A DNA stretch of 56,268 bases from Bradyrhizobium sp. LTSP885 (GTDB lineage: Bacteria > Pseudomonadota > Alphaproteobacteria > Rhizobiales > Xanthobacteraceae): the NCBI RefSeq assembly GCF_000938305.1, contig NZ_JYMT01000043.1, positions 394,750 to 451,017 on the forward strand, read 5' to 3'. This document shows positions 24,721 through 33,291 of the stretch, piece by piece; position 1 is the stretch's first letter, and the number at the start of each line of letters is the position of its first letter. A program made the translations under genes and the position numbers. Below the pieces are notes generated by a model that saw nothing but the letters and a program-made list of their open reading frames with translations, was not told where the DNA came from and made no database searches.

Positions 24721-25302
24721 TCAAGCCGCTTGCGGCACGGCGAGCGGCGCCTTGGGCAGCAGCGCACCGGTCGGCGTGATCATGCCCCAGGCGCCGTCGA
24801 GCGCGCCTTCGCTCAATTCCAACCCGAGCAGCCGCTCGCGCTCGAAGGCGCCCGGCAGCGACAGCGCGCCGGTCCTGGCGGCCGAGAAGCCGAACCGGGC
24901 ATAATAGGGCGCATCGCCGAGCAAGATCACGGCGCCATGGCTGCGCGCTTTAGCGACGGTCAGCGCACGCTTCATCAGCGCGGCGCCGACGCCGAGGCCG
25001 CGGCAGGAATCGTCCACCGCCAGCGGCCCCAGCATCAGCGCAGCGCGGCCCCCCGCGCTGACGTGCCACAACCGCACGGTTCCAACCAGCCGGCCGTCCT
25101 TGCGCACGGCCGAGAGGCTAAGGCCTTCGGCGGGCGCGCGTCCGTCGCGCAGTCGCTGGCAGGTGCGTGCATGGCGGTTGTCGCCAAAGCAGGCATCCAG
25201 CAGCGCTTCGCGCGCGACGACGTCGGAGGCTCGTTCCGCGCGGATCGCGAACGGAGCGGCAGTCCGAATGAGGGCAACGGGGGTGTTCCGTTTAGCAGTC
25301 AT
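24721..25302 (-). CDS. GNAT-family N-acetyltransferase
   Basis: A 193-residue acetyltransferase with the acetyl-CoA site DDSCRGLGVGAALMKRALTVAKARSHGAVILLGDAPYYARFGF (motif A, Q/RxxGxG/A as RGLGVG) and the preceding beta strand LMLGPLAVD. FGFSAARTGALSLPG and ERLLGLELSEGALDGAWGMI resemble the YhbS group. The acceptor is unknown; within this locus a polyamine or its precursor would be an attractive guess only. It opens the leftward run ending with hss. Confidence 0.9.
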   Translation of the reverse strand: MTAKRNTPVALIRTAAPFAIRAERASDVVAREALLDACFGDNRHARTCQRLRDGRAPAEGLSLSAVRKDGRLVGTVRLWHVSAGGRAALMLGPLAVDDSCRGLGVGAALMKRALTVAKARSHGAVILLGDAPYYARFGFSAARTGALSLPGAFERERLLGLELSEGALDGAWGMITPTGALLPKAPLAVPQAA

Positions 25303-25380
25303 GGCACGTCAGTCCTCGCTTGCAACGGCGGTTTGCACGCCGCGGCAAGCGTCGTTCAGAAAGTCAAAAATGACAGGGAA

Positions 25381-25400
25381 GGAGCCGGCTGGCCGGCTCC
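25381..25400 (-). terminator. Possible terminator of the ornithine decarboxylase gene
   Basis: GGAGCCGG-ctgg-CCGGCTCC forms a perfect 8-bp stem 30 nt after the odc stop (reading leftward). The T-rich stretch begins about ten bases later rather than at once, so intrinsic termination may be partial, allowing read-through into the GNAT-hss run. Confidence 0.45.
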
Positions 25401-25430
25401 CGGTTCGTCAGGCCTCTAAAAGGAGGCGGC

Positions 25431-26573
25431 TTAGATGTGGTAGGTCTTCAGCGGCGGAATGCCGTTGAACGCCACCGACGAGTAGGTCGACGTATAGGCG
25501 CCGGTGCCTTCGATCAGCAGCTTGTCGCCGATCTCCAGCGTCACCGGGAGCGGATACGGCAGCTTCTCGTACAGCACGTCGGCGCTATCGCAGGTCGGAC
25601 CTGCGAGCACGCACGGCGTCATGTCCGCCCCGTCATGCGGGGTGCGGATGGCGTAGCGGATCGACTCGTCCATGGTCTCGGCGAGACCGCCGAACTTGCC
25701 GATGTCGAGATAGACCCAGCGCACCTCGTCCTCGTCGCTCTTCTTGGAGATCAGAACGACTTCGGTCTCGATGATGCCGGCGTTGCCGACCATGCCGCGG
25801 CCCGGCTCGATGATCGTCTCCGGGATCTGGTTGCCGAAATGCTTGCGCAGCGCGCGGAAGATCGACCGGCCGTACTGCAGGACCGGAGGAACGTCCTTGA
25901 GGTACTTGGTCGGGAAGCCGCCGCCCATGTTGACCATGGTGAGGTTGATGCCGCGCTCGGCGCAGTCACGGAACACGCTCGACGCCATGGCGAGCGCGCG
26001 GTCCCACGCCTTCACCTTGCGCTGCTGCGAGCCGACATGGAACGAGATGCCGCACGGCTCCAGCCCGACGCGCTTGGCGAGGTCGAGCACGTCGACCGCC
26101 ATCTCGGGATCGCAGCCGAACTTGCGTGACAGCGGCCATTCGGCGCCGGCGCAATCATAGAGGATGCGGCAGAACACCTTGGCGCCGGGAGCGGCACGGG
26201 CGACCTTCTCGACCTCGGCGGCGCAATCGACCGCGAACAGCCGAATGCCGAGCGCGAAGGCGCGCGCTATGTCGCGCTCCTTCTTGATCGTGTTGCCATA
26301 GGAGATGCGGTCCGGGGTCGCACCGGCAGCGAGCGCCATTTCGATCTCCGCAACGGTCGCGGTGTCGAAGCAGGAGCCCATCGAGGCCAGCAGCGACAGC
26401 ACTTCGGGCGACGGGTTTGCCTTCACCGCGTAGAACACGCGGCTGTCCGGCAGCGCCTTCGCAAAGGTCTGGAAGTTGTCGCGCACCACTTCGAGGTCGA
26501 CGACGAGGCACGGCTCGGTGTCTTGGCCCTCGCTGCGGCGGTTGCGCAGGAATTCCTGGATACGTTCGGTCAT
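25431..26573 (-). CDS. Ornithine/lysine decarboxylase (fold type III)
   Basis: A 380-residue PLP enzyme of the alanine-racemase-like fold. VFYAVKANPSPEVL places the PLP lysine at 51; the phosphate-binding part includes the SFHVGSQQ and MGGGFPTKY loops; PETIIEPGRGMVGNAG binds the cofactor; GPTCDSADVL supplies the catalytic Cys (residue 328) and Asp. It decarboxylates ornithine (perhaps lysine) to putrescine (cadaverine), feeding homospermidine synthase downstream. GGAGAG stands 6 nt before the ATG, and an in-frame extension of 58 codons upstream lies in the leader and has no family similarity. The long structured leader points to RNA-level control. Confidence 0.95.
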   Translation of the reverse strand: MTERIQEFLRNRRSEGQDTEPCLVVDLEVVRDNFQTFAKALPDSRVFYAVKANPSPEVLSLLASMGSCFDTATVAEIEMALAAGATPDRISYGNTIKKERDIARAFALGIRLFAVDCAAEVEKVARAAPGAKVFCRILYDCAGAEWPLSRKFGCDPEMAVDVLDLAKRVGLEPCGISFHVGSQQRKVKAWDRALAMASSVFRDCAERGINLTMVNMGGGFPTKYLKDVPPVLQYGRSIFRALRKHFGNQIPETIIEPGRGMVGNAGIIETEVVLISKKSDEDEVRWVYLDIGKFGGLAETMDESIRYAIRTPHDGADMTPCVLAGPTCDSADVLYEKLPYPLPVTLEIGDKLLIEGTGAYTSTYSSVAFNGIPPLKTYHI

Positions 26574-27049
26574 AGCACTCTCCAACGGTCCCAGCGACGG
26601 GAACCGCGTCAACGTGACGTCGGATAAGAGCGCTCTGGCCCAATTGCGCGATGGAGGCGCAACGAAGCCAAAAGACTCAAACCAGACTGAGCTGCCGTGG
26701 ATTGGTTGGGAGAGTTTCCCGCCCGCACACCTGGCAATGAAGGACAAGCCTTTTCAGTAGCCCGCGCCGGCGTTGGACTGCCGGTAGAGACCAAAAAAGC
26801 CCGATCCGTCGTTGCTTTAAGTCGCGTCCCCCGTTGAGAGCGGGGTGCGCCGGTTCGCCTCCGGCTGCCAGTCACGGTTGCAAAGGGTGGTGAGACCTTC
26901 AACGGCATCCCTGGAGAGAGATGCTGGCCGCCTCGTGTCCTGACGGACGTGGGCAACCCTCGGTTCTTCCACCCCTTGGCGGCTGTCCGGCCTCTTGTCC
27001 GGATACCTACCGACTGACACACGACCACAGGCACGTGCGAAATTGGGCA
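26574..27049 (-). promoter_or_regulatory. Long structured leader of the decarboxylase gene, probable speF-type motif
   Basis: About 475 nt upstream of odc lacks coding features but holds strong hairpins on the transcribed (minus) strand: CCCCG-ctctcaa-CGGGG (plus 26828-26845), GCCGG-aggcgaa-CCGGC (26848-26864), GATGC/GCATC (26906-26926), GTCC-gtca-GGAC (26936-26947) and CCGGAC/GTCCGG around 26985-27003. A U-run (GGGCUUUUUUGG) near 26795-26806 could end a short transcript. The speF motif is a known conserved RNA before ornithine decarboxylase genes in alphaproteobacteria; location, size and density of structure agree, but I could not align it to the Rfam model. The expected control is by polyamines, an inference. 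Confidence 0.6.
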
Positions 27050-27055
27050 AAGGGG

Positions 27056-27083
27056 AAATAAGTCTTTTGACTCTGGTTCGCAA
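27056..27083 (-). promoter_or_regulatory. Candidate promoter of the decarboxylase leader
   Basis: Reading leftward, TTGCGA (27083-27078) and TTATTT (27061-27056) are separated by 16 bp; the start would fall near 27049, just ahead of the structured leader. The region is AT-rich for this genome. This is pattern matching only. Confidence 0.45.
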
Positions 27084-27239
27084 GATTTTTTTTGCGATAG
27101 CGACAGATTTCCCTAACGTGAGCTTGCAATGCCGCGCATGGCACACGCCGAGGCGTCGAGAAGATGAACGTCTGTTAAGATTGACTAACGAAGCGTGTGC
27201 GTTTGGGCCCTGTGCCGCAGCGCTTTCTTGAAACGCGCG

Positions 27240-27500
27240 TCAGGCGCGGCGCGTGAACGGCTCGACGCGCTGCGCGGCGCGGATGAAGGCGATCATGATC
27301 AGGACGCCGACGGCGAACAGCACGGCCTGCAGGATGTGGGCGCCGGTGTCGTTGAGCCCGAGCAGGATCGCGAGCGCCCAGCCGCCGGCGAACGCTGCGC
27401 CGAACACTTCCGCGCCGATCAGGATCGCCGCCGAGATGACGGTGATAACGCTCGGCCAGAGGATCTCGCGCTTGGCTGTGGTGGTGGGCTGCATGCTCAT
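27240..27500 (-). CDS. Small two-span membrane protein, hypothetical
   Basis: An 86-residue protein: MSMQPTTTAKREILWPSV then two hydrophobic segments (ITVISAAILIGAEVFGAAFAGGWALAILLG and HILQAVLFAVGVLIMIAFIRAA) and a basic end (EPFTRRA). AGGA lies about 9 nt before the ATG at 27498-27500. Such small proteins are common in Rhizobiales chromosomes; no function is known. It is divergent from the peptidase gene with about 130 bp between starts. Confidence 0.7.
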   Translation of the reverse strand: MSMQPTTTAKREILWPSVITVISAAILIGAEVFGAAFAGGWALAILLGLNDTGAHILQAVLFAVGVLIMIAFIRAAQRVEPFTRRA

Positions 27501-27629
27501 CGAATAGGTCCTGTTCAGGGGGCGCAATCTCTCCGAAAAGTGCCCATCTATCAAGCGCAAAAGGCCCAAAAATGCCGTATCGCGTGATATAGATTGGGCC
27601 ACATTTTCAAGGCGAAAACGGGACATCTG

Positions 27630-29729
27630 ATGTCAGAAACCAGCGCGCAGGCCCAGGTCCAGAACAAGGTCCAGACTTTGGCCAACCCCCTCCTGAAGCC
27701 ATGGCAGACGCCGTTCGAGACGCCGCCCTTCGCCGAGATTCTCCCGGAGCATTTCCTGCCCGCCTTCGAGCAGGCCTTCGCCGACCATTCGGCTGAAATC
27801 GCCGCCATCACCCATGATCCGGGGCTGCCCGACTTCGCCAACACCGTCACCGCGCTGGAGCGCTCCGGCAAGCTGCTCTCGAAGGTCGCTTCCGTGTTCT
27901 ACGACCTGGTCTCGGCGCACTCCAACCCGGCGATCCTCGAGATCGACAAGGATGTGTCGCTCCGGATGGCGCGGCACTGGAATCCGATCATGATGAACGC
28001 CGTGCTGTTTGGCCGCATCGCCATGCTGCACGAGAAGAGCGCCACGCTCGGCCTGACCGGGGAGGAGATTCGGCTGCTGGAGCGGACCTACACCCGCTTC
28101 CACCGTGCCGGCGCCGGGCTCGACGAGTCCGCAAAAACACGGATGGCCGAGATCAACGAGCGGCTCGCCCATCTCGGCACCTCGTTCAGCCACCATCTGC
28201 TCGGCGACGAGCAGGACTGGTCGATGGAGCTCGGCGAAGGCGACCTCGGCGGCCTCTCCGACACATATGTGGCGGCAGCCAGGTCCGCGGCGGAACAGCG
28301 CGGCCAGCCCGGCAAGGCGATCGTGACGCTGTCGCGCTCCTCGGTCGAGCCGTTCCTGCAGAGCTCGACCCGCCGCGACCTCCGCGAGAAGGTCTACAAG
28401 GCCTTCGCCGCCCGCGGCGACAATGGCAATGCCAACGACAACAACGAGACCATCGTGGAGATCCTCAGCCTCCGCGAGGAGAGCGCGAAGATCCTGGGCT
28501 TCCCGACCTACGCGGCGTACCGGCTTGAGGATTCCATGGCCAAGACGCCCGAGGCCGTCCGCGGCCTCCTGGAGCGGGTCTGGAAGCCGGCGCGGGCGCG
28601 GGCGCTCGCTGACCGCGACGCGCTGCAGGCGCTGATCGCCGAGGAGGGCGGCAATTTCGCCCTGGCGCCGTGGGACTGGCGCCACTACGCCGAAAAGCTC
28701 CGGCAGCGGCGCGCTAATTTCGACGATGCCGCGATCAAGCCCTATCTCGTGCTCGACCACATGATCGAGGCGGCCTTTGACTGCGCCACCCGCCTGTTCG
28801 GCGTCACCTTTGCGGAACGCAAGGACGTCCCGGTCTGGCATCCGGACGTCCGGGTCTGGGAGGTCAAGGATCGCGCCGGCAAGCACAAGGCGCTGTTCTA
28901 TGGCGACTACTTCGCGCGGCCCTCGAAGCGCTCCGGCGCCTGGATGACCTCGCTGCGCGACCAGCAGAAGCTCGACGGCGACATCGCGCCGCTGGTCCTC
29001 AATATCTGCAACTTCGCCAAGGGCGCCGACGGCGCGCCGTCGCTGCTGTCGCCGGACGACGCGCGGACCCTGTTCCACGAGTTCGGACACGGCCTGCACG
29101 GCATGCTCTCTGACGTGACCTATCCCTCGCTGTCGGGCACTTCCGTGTTCACCGACTTCGTCGAACTGCCGTCGCAGCTTTACGAGCACTGGCAGGAGCA
29201 GCCGCAAGTGCTGCAGCGCTTCGCCCGGCACTACCAGACCGGCGAGCCGCTGCCGGATGACCTGCTCAAGCGCTTCCTTGCCGCGCGAAAATTCAACCAG
29301 GGCTTTGCCACCGTGGAGTTCGTCTCCTCGGCGCTGATCGACCTCGAATTCCACACCCAGCCGGCGGCCGCCAGCCGCGACGTCCGGGCGTTCGAGAAGC
29401 AGGAGCTGGAGAAGATCGGCATGCCCGCCGAAATCTCGCTCCGTCATCGGCCGACCCAGTTCGGCCATATCTTCTCTGGCGACCATTATGCTTCCGGCTA
29501 TTACGGCTACATGTGGTCGGAGGTGATGGACGCCGACGCGTTCGGCGCCTTCGAGGAGGCCGGCAACATCTTCGATCCCGCCACCGCCAAGCGGCTGCTT
29601 GACGACATCTATTCGTCGGGCGGCTCGCGCGATCCCGAAGAAGCCTATGTTGCCTTCCGCGGCCGCGAGCCCGAGCCGGACGCGCTGCTGCGCCGCCGCG
29701 GCCTGCTCGAGACGCCCGAGGCGGCCTGA
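27630..29729 (+). CDS. dcp: M3-family metallopeptidase, peptidyl-dipeptidase Dcp type
   Basis: A 699-residue zinc oligopeptidase, cytoplasmic (no signal peptide). HEFGH at residues 483-487 binds zinc, with the third ligand Glu about 25 residues later in TSVFTDFVELPSQLYEHW. The sequence around it (ARTLFHEFGHGLHGMLSDVTYPSLSGTSVFTDFVELPSQ) and the end GDHYASGYYGYMWSEVMDADAFGAFE are closest to Dcp/oligopeptidase A. It trims dipeptides or degrades short peptides. The start MSETSAQAQVQNK follows a modest GGGA ribosome site. DUF1007 follows after 2 nt, so dcp, DUF1007 and nicO form one transcript. Confidence 0.93.
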   Translation: MSETSAQAQVQNKVQTLANPLLKPWQTPFETPPFAEILPEHFLPAFEQAFADHSAEIAAITHDPGLPDFANTVTALERSGKLLSKVASVFYDLVSAHSNPAILEIDKDVSLRMARHWNPIMMNAVLFGRIAMLHEKSATLGLTGEEIRLLERTYTRFHRAGAGLDESAKTRMAEINERLAHLGTSFSHHLLGDEQDWSMELGEGDLGGLSDTYVAAARSAAEQRGQPGKAIVTLSRSSVEPFLQSSTRRDLREKVYKAFAARGDNGNANDNNETIVEILSLREESAKILGFPTYAAYRLEDSMAKTPEAVRGLLERVWKPARARALADRDALQALIAEEGGNFALAPWDWRHYAEKLRQRRANFDDAAIKPYLVLDHMIEAAFDCATRLFGVTFAERKDVPVWHPDVRVWEVKDRAGKHKALFYGDYFARPSKRSGAWMTSLRDQQKLDGDIAPLVLNICNFAKGADGAPSLLSPDDARTLFHEFGHGLHGMLSDVTYPSLSGTSVFTDFVELPSQLYEHWQEQPQVLQRFARHYQTGEPLPDDLLKRFLAARKFNQGFATVEFVSSALIDLEFHTQPAAASRDVRAFEKQELEKIGMPAEISLRHRPTQFGHIFSGDHYASGYYGYMWSEVMDADAFGAFEEAGNIFDPATAKRLLDDIYSSGGSRDPEEAYVAFRGREPEPDALLRRRGLLETPEAA

Positions 29730-29731
29730 AG

Positions 29732-30379
29732 GTGAGGCCGGTCTTCAACCGCCTGATCGCCGGGCTTGTGCTTGCTTGTGCCGTCGTGCTCGGCGCGGCG
29801 GCGGCGCAAGCCCATCCGCATGTCTGGATCACCGCCAAAAGTGAGCTGATCTATGCGCCCGACGGCACCATCACCGGCATCCGCCACGCCTGGACCTTCG
29901 ACGATATGTTCTCGTCCTATGCGCTGCAGGGCATCGAGGCCAAGACCAAGGGCGCCTACAGCCGCGAGGAACTGGCGGCGCTGGCGCAGACCAATGTCGA
30001 GTCGCTGAAGGAGTATGCCTATTTCACCTTCGCCAAGGCCGACGGCAAGAAGCAGAAGTTCACCGAGCCGGTCGACTACTTCCTCGAATACAAGGATACG
30101 GCGCTGACGCTTCACTTCACCCTGCCGGTGAAGACGCCGTTCAAGGCCAAGCAGCTCTCGCTCGAGGTGTTCGATCCCACCTACTTCATCGACTTCCAAT
30201 ATGCCGAGAAGGACCCGGTGAAGCTGGTCGGTGCGTCGGCCGACTGCAAGATGCAGTTCCAGCGGCCGAACGACGGCAGCGCGGCCGCACAGAAGCTCGG
30301 CGAGCAGAATTTCCTGGACGGAAGCGCCGCCAATTTCGCCATGATGTTCGCCAACAAGATCCTGGTGGAGTGCCCATGA
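29732..30379 (+). CDS. DUF1007 family periplasmic protein
   Basis: A 215-residue secreted protein (GTG start 2 nt after dcp; signal peptide MRPVFNRLIAGLVLACAVVLGAAAAQAHPHVW). The mature N-terminus AHPHVWITAKSELIYAPDG and the tract ITGIRHAWTFDDMFSSYA are the DUF1007 hallmarks; the His-x-His at the new N-terminus could bind a transition metal in the amino-terminal copper/nickel style. Members are routinely paired with NicO/RcnA-type transporters, as here: its stop overlaps the next start by ATGA. I infer a periplasmic metal-handling partner. Confidence 0.88.
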   Translation: MRPVFNRLIAGLVLACAVVLGAAAAQAHPHVWITAKSELIYAPDGTITGIRHAWTFDDMFSSYALQGIEAKTKGAYSREELAALAQTNVESLKEYAYFTFAKADGKKQKFTEPVDYFLEYKDTALTLHFTLPVKTPFKAKQLSLEVFDPTYFIDFQYAEKDPVKLVGASADCKMQFQRPNDGSAAAQKLGEQNFLDGSAANFAMMFANKILVECP

Positions 30380-31488
30380 CGCCGATGTCATCCCGCGTGA
30401 TGCGCGGCCTCGCTATTTCCGCTGCCGTGCTGGCCGCATTCGTCCTGCTCGATGGCGCGGTCCACACCTTGCTGGCGCAAAATCCATTCGGCGCGCCGCG
30501 TGCCGCCGAACCGCAGGGCGGCATCATCGGCTGGCTGCTCGCAAAACAGTCGGAATTCTACCGCGAGATCTCGGCGACCATCCGCGCCGCAAAATCCGAC
30601 GGCTCGGCGGTCTGGACGCTGCTTGCGATTTCCTTTGCCTACGGGATCTTTCACGCTGCCGGCCCGGGCCACGGCAAGGCGGTGATCTCGTCCTATCTCG
30701 TCGCCAATCGCGAAACCGCGCGCCGCGGCATCGTACTGTCGTTTGCCTCGGCGCTGATGCAGTCGCTGGTCGCCGTCGTCATCGTCGGAATCTGCGCCTG
30801 GCTACTCAATGCCACGGCCAAGACGATGTGCGGCGCGGAGAAGGCGATCGAGATCGCAAGCTACGCGCTGATCGCCGCATTCGGTGCCCGCCTGGTCTGG
30901 GTCAAGGGTGGCGGCTTCATCCGTGCGCTGCAGGTGCCGCGGCCGGCGCTGGCGATGGCCGGGGCGCATCACGATCACGACCATGGCCACGATCACCACC
31001 ATCATCATGCGCATGAGCATCACGACGATGGTCATAATCATGACCACGCCCATGACCACGCCCATGACCACGGCGACGATCCGCACCACGTCCATGACGA
31101 GCATTGCGGCCATTCGCACGGGCCGACGCCGGCGGAACTCGCCGGTCCCGGCGGCTGGCAGCGCGGCTTGGGCGCGATCGTCACGGTCGGCATTCGGCCA
31201 TGCTCGGGCGCGATCCTGGTGCTGGTGTTCGCGCTGGCGCAGGGCCTGTTCTGGGCCGGCATTGCCGCGACCTTCGCGATGGGGCTCGGCACCGCGATCA
31301 CCGTCGCGGCGATCGCCATTGCCGCCGTATCGGCGCGCGGTGTGGCGGAGCGACTGAGCGCCGCGCGCGACGGCGGCGGCATGCTGATCATGCGCGGCCT
31401 GGAATTCGGCGCCGCCGGGCTGGTGCTTCTGTTCGGACTCGGCCTGCTGTTCGGCTATGTCGCAGCCGAACGGGTGACGTGTTTTTGA
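30376..31488 (+). CDS. NicO/RcnA-type nickel/cobalt (or zinc) membrane transporter
   Basis: A 370-residue protein with six or more helices. FAYGIFHAAGPGHGKAVISSYLVANRETARRGIVLSFASALMQS is the NicO signature, and IVTVGIRPCSGAILVLVFALAQGLFWAGIAATFAMGLGTAITVAAIA the second half. Between them a cytosolic or periplasmic loop (residues about 197-255) is packed with His and Asp (HHDHDHGHDHHHHHAHEHH...). It starts in a 4-bp overlap with DUF1007. Family members export or import Ni/Co; the direction and metal are not decidable here, and zinc is possible given the His loop. Confidence 0.9.
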   Translation: MTPMSSRVMRGLAISAAVLAAFVLLDGAVHTLLAQNPFGAPRAAEPQGGIIGWLLAKQSEFYREISATIRAAKSDGSAVWTLLAISFAYGIFHAAGPGHGKAVISSYLVANRETARRGIVLSFASALMQSLVAVVIVGICAWLLNATAKTMCGAEKAIEIASYALIAAFGARLVWVKGGGFIRALQVPRPALAMAGAHHDHDHGHDHHHHHAHEHHDDGHNHDHAHDHAHDHGDDPHHVHDEHCGHSHGPTPAELAGPGGWQRGLGAIVTVGIRPCSGAILVLVFALAQGLFWAGIAATFAMGLGTAITVAAIAIAAVSARGVAERLSAARDGGGMLIMRGLEFGAAGLVLLFGLGLLFGYVAAERVTCF

Positions 31489-31493
31489 GTTAC

Positions 31494-31654
31494 CTCGCCC
31501 CGCTTGCGGGGATCGAGACGAGCGAAGCTCGCTCTTAGGTCGGCGCACAGCGCCGGGTGAGGGGGACTCACCGCGCACTCCTCTCTGACGATTTTTGCGG
31601 ATGCGGCCGCTCACCCCGCCCTCTCCCCGTAAGAACGGGGCGAGGGAGAAGGGG
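31494..31654. repeat. REP-like CCCCGC/CCCTCTCCCC hairpins
   Basis: CCCCG-cttg-CGGGG at 31498-31511, GAGCGAAGCTCGCTC just after, and CCCCGT-aaga-ACGGGG with flanking CCCTCTC/GAGGGAG at 31617-31650. These sit between the convergent NicO and MAPEG genes and resemble the units at 9196-9356 and 34974-35152. Confidence 0.7.
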
Positions 31655-31656
31655 CA

Positions 31657-32055
31657 TCACCCCGGCAAATACCCCCTTATCGCCGGCAGGAAGAAGATCG
31701 CGATGTTGATTGCGAAGCCGATGCTCCACAGGATCGAGCGCAGCGTCGGCCGGTTGCCGATATAGGTGAAGACGTAGGCGATGCGCACGATCAGGAACAG
31801 CACCGCGAGCTCGTCGATCAGCCGCAACGGGCCGAGCCGGAATTCGGCGAGCAGCACCGCGGCTGCGAAGAACGGGAAGACCTCGATGCCGTTCTGGTGC
31901 GCGCCGAGCGCCCGCGCGCGGATCGGTTCGTCATAGAAGTCGGGATCGCGCGGCCGGGAATTGTCGAAACGGCGGAAGCCGATCCATTTCACGGATGCGA
32001 TCGTCAGGAGCGAGAGCATCAGCGTCCCGAAGACGCACCATTCGGCGATCGTCAT
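31657..32055 (-). CDS. MAPEG-family membrane protein
   Basis: A 132-residue, four-helix protein of the MAPEG family (membrane-associated eicosanoid and glutathione metabolism). The pattern DEPIRARALGAHQNGIEVFPFFAAAVLLAEF (N-E-x-E-type glutathione region, here H-Q-N-G-I-E) and IVRIAYVFTYIGNRPTLRSILWSIGFAINIAIF is typical. GGGAGGAACC lies immediately before the ATG. Bacterial members are mostly uncharacterised; a glutathione-linked role is inferred from the family. Confidence 0.9.
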   Translation of the reverse strand: MTIAEWCVFGTLMLSLLTIASVKWIGFRRFDNSRPRDPDFYDEPIRARALGAHQNGIEVFPFFAAAVLLAEFRLGPLRLIDELAVLFLIVRIAYVFTYIGNRPTLRSILWSIGFAINIAIFFLPAIRGYLPG

Positions 32056-32064
32056 GGTTCCTCC

Positions 32065-32165
32065 CTAGACCCCTGCTCCGATGGAATCGGAACAGGGGTC
32101 TAGATTCCTTGTTTTGACGCGTTTTCTTCACGCGAACCGGTATCCACTTCGCTCGAAAACGCTCT
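32065..32165. repeat. Dispersed repeat: GGAATCGGAA hairpin plus 54-bp conserved tail (copy 1)
   Basis: A hairpin CTAGACCCCTGcTCCGAT-gga-ATCGGAaCAGGGGTCTAG (32065-32103) is followed by a 54-bp block (32112-32165) that is identical at 53 of 54 positions to 55801-55854. The block itself pairs end to end (GCGTTTTC with GAAAACGC). I recall this family as abundant in Bradyrhizobium chromosomes. It occupies the shared promoter region of the MAPEG and hemH genes. Confidence 0.9.
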
Positions 32166-32253
32166 GGCCGGACGGGAACGTAGCCAACCCGCCCTCGGCT
32201 TGACAAGGTTGGAGCAACGCGCGAAGCCCGACGCTTGTCGTGAGAAGGCTATT

Positions 32254-33291
32254 ATGAGCACGGTCATTCCCTTCGAGAGCGCGAAGCCGGCCGCGGAAGC
32301 GACGCCCGAGCGCGTCGGCGTGCTGCTGGTCAATCTCGGCACGCCGGATACGGCCGATGCCGCGGGCGTGAGGGTGTACCTGAAGGAATTCCTGTCGGAT
32401 CCGCGGGTGATCGAGAACCAGGGCCTGCTCTGGCAGCTGATCCTCAACGGCGTCATCCTGCGCATCCGCCCCGCCCGCAAGGCGCGCGACTATCGCAAGA
32501 TCTGGAACGCCGAGCGGAACGAATCGCCGCTGAAGACGATCACGCGCGCGCAGGCCGAGAAGCTGGCGGCTGCGATCGCCGATCACGATCATGTCGTGGT
32601 CGACTGGGCGATGCGCTACGGCAACCCGTCGATCGCCTCGCGGATCGAGGCGCTTGCCGCCCAGGGCTGCGGCCGTCTGCTGGTCGTGCCGCTTTATCCG
32701 CAATATTCCGCAGCGACCTCGGCGACCGTCTGCGACGAGGTGTTTCGCGTGCTGGCCGGCATGCGCGTGCAGCCGATCCTGCGGGTGACGCCGCCTTATT
32801 ACGATGACCCCGATTACATCGAGGCGCTGGCGGTCTCGATCAATGCGCATCTGGCGACCCTGCCGTTCCAGCCCGAAATCATCCTCGCGTCGTTCCACGG
32901 CATGCCGAAGTCGTATGTCGACAAGGGCGATCCCTACCAGGCGCAGTGCATCGCAACAACGGACGCCCTGCGCAAACGGCTCGGGCTCGATGCCTCGAAG
33001 CTGATCCTTACCTTCCAGTCGCGCTTCGGTAACGCCGAGTGGCTGCAGCCCTATACCGACAAGACCGTCGCTAAGCTGGCCAAAGACGGCGTGCGGCGGA
33101 TTGCCGTGGTCACGCCCGGCTTCTCCGCCGATTGCCTGGAGACGCTGGAGGAGATCGCGCAGGAGAACGCCGAGATCTTCAGGCACAATGGCGGCGAGCA
33201 GTTCGCGGCGATCCCCTGTCTCAACGACAGCGATGGCGGCATGGACGTGATCCGCCAGCTCGTGCTGCGCGAGCTTCAAGGCTGGATCTGA
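32254..33291 (+). CDS. hemH: Ferrochelatase
   Basis: A 345-residue ferrochelatase, which inserts Fe(II) into protoporphyrin IX to make heme. GVLLVNLGTPDTADAAGVRVYLKEFLSDPRVI is the N-terminal signature; the metal-site His is in ILASFHGMPKSYVDKGDPY and the conserved Glu in VVTPGFSADCLETLEEIAQE; QSRFGNAEWLQPYT is also conserved. I start at MSTVIPFE, with GAGAAGG 5-10 nt upstream; the reading frame extends 18 codons further into the repeat. It is membrane-associated and not in a heme operon here. Confidence 0.96.
   Translation: MSTVIPFESAKPAAEATPERVGVLLVNLGTPDTADAAGVRVYLKEFLSDPRVIENQGLLWQLILNGVILRIRPARKARDYRKIWNAERNESPLKTITRAQAEKLAAAIADHDHVVVDWAMRYGNPSIASRIEALAAQGCGRLLVVPLYPQYSAATSATVCDEVFRVLAGMRVQPILRVTPPYYDDPDYIEALAVSINAHLATLPFQPEIILASFHGMPKSYVDKGDPYQAQCIATTDALRKRLGLDASKLILTFQSRFGNAEWLQPYTDKTVAKLAKDGVRRIAVVTPGFSADCLETLEEIAQENAEIFRHNGGEQFAAIPCLNDSDGGMDVIRQLVLRELQGWI

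Noticed and set aside
26609..27034. Protein gene in the decarboxylase leader
   Set aside because: The frame crosses several strong hairpins, has no ribosome site and no motif; a structured leader explains the region better.
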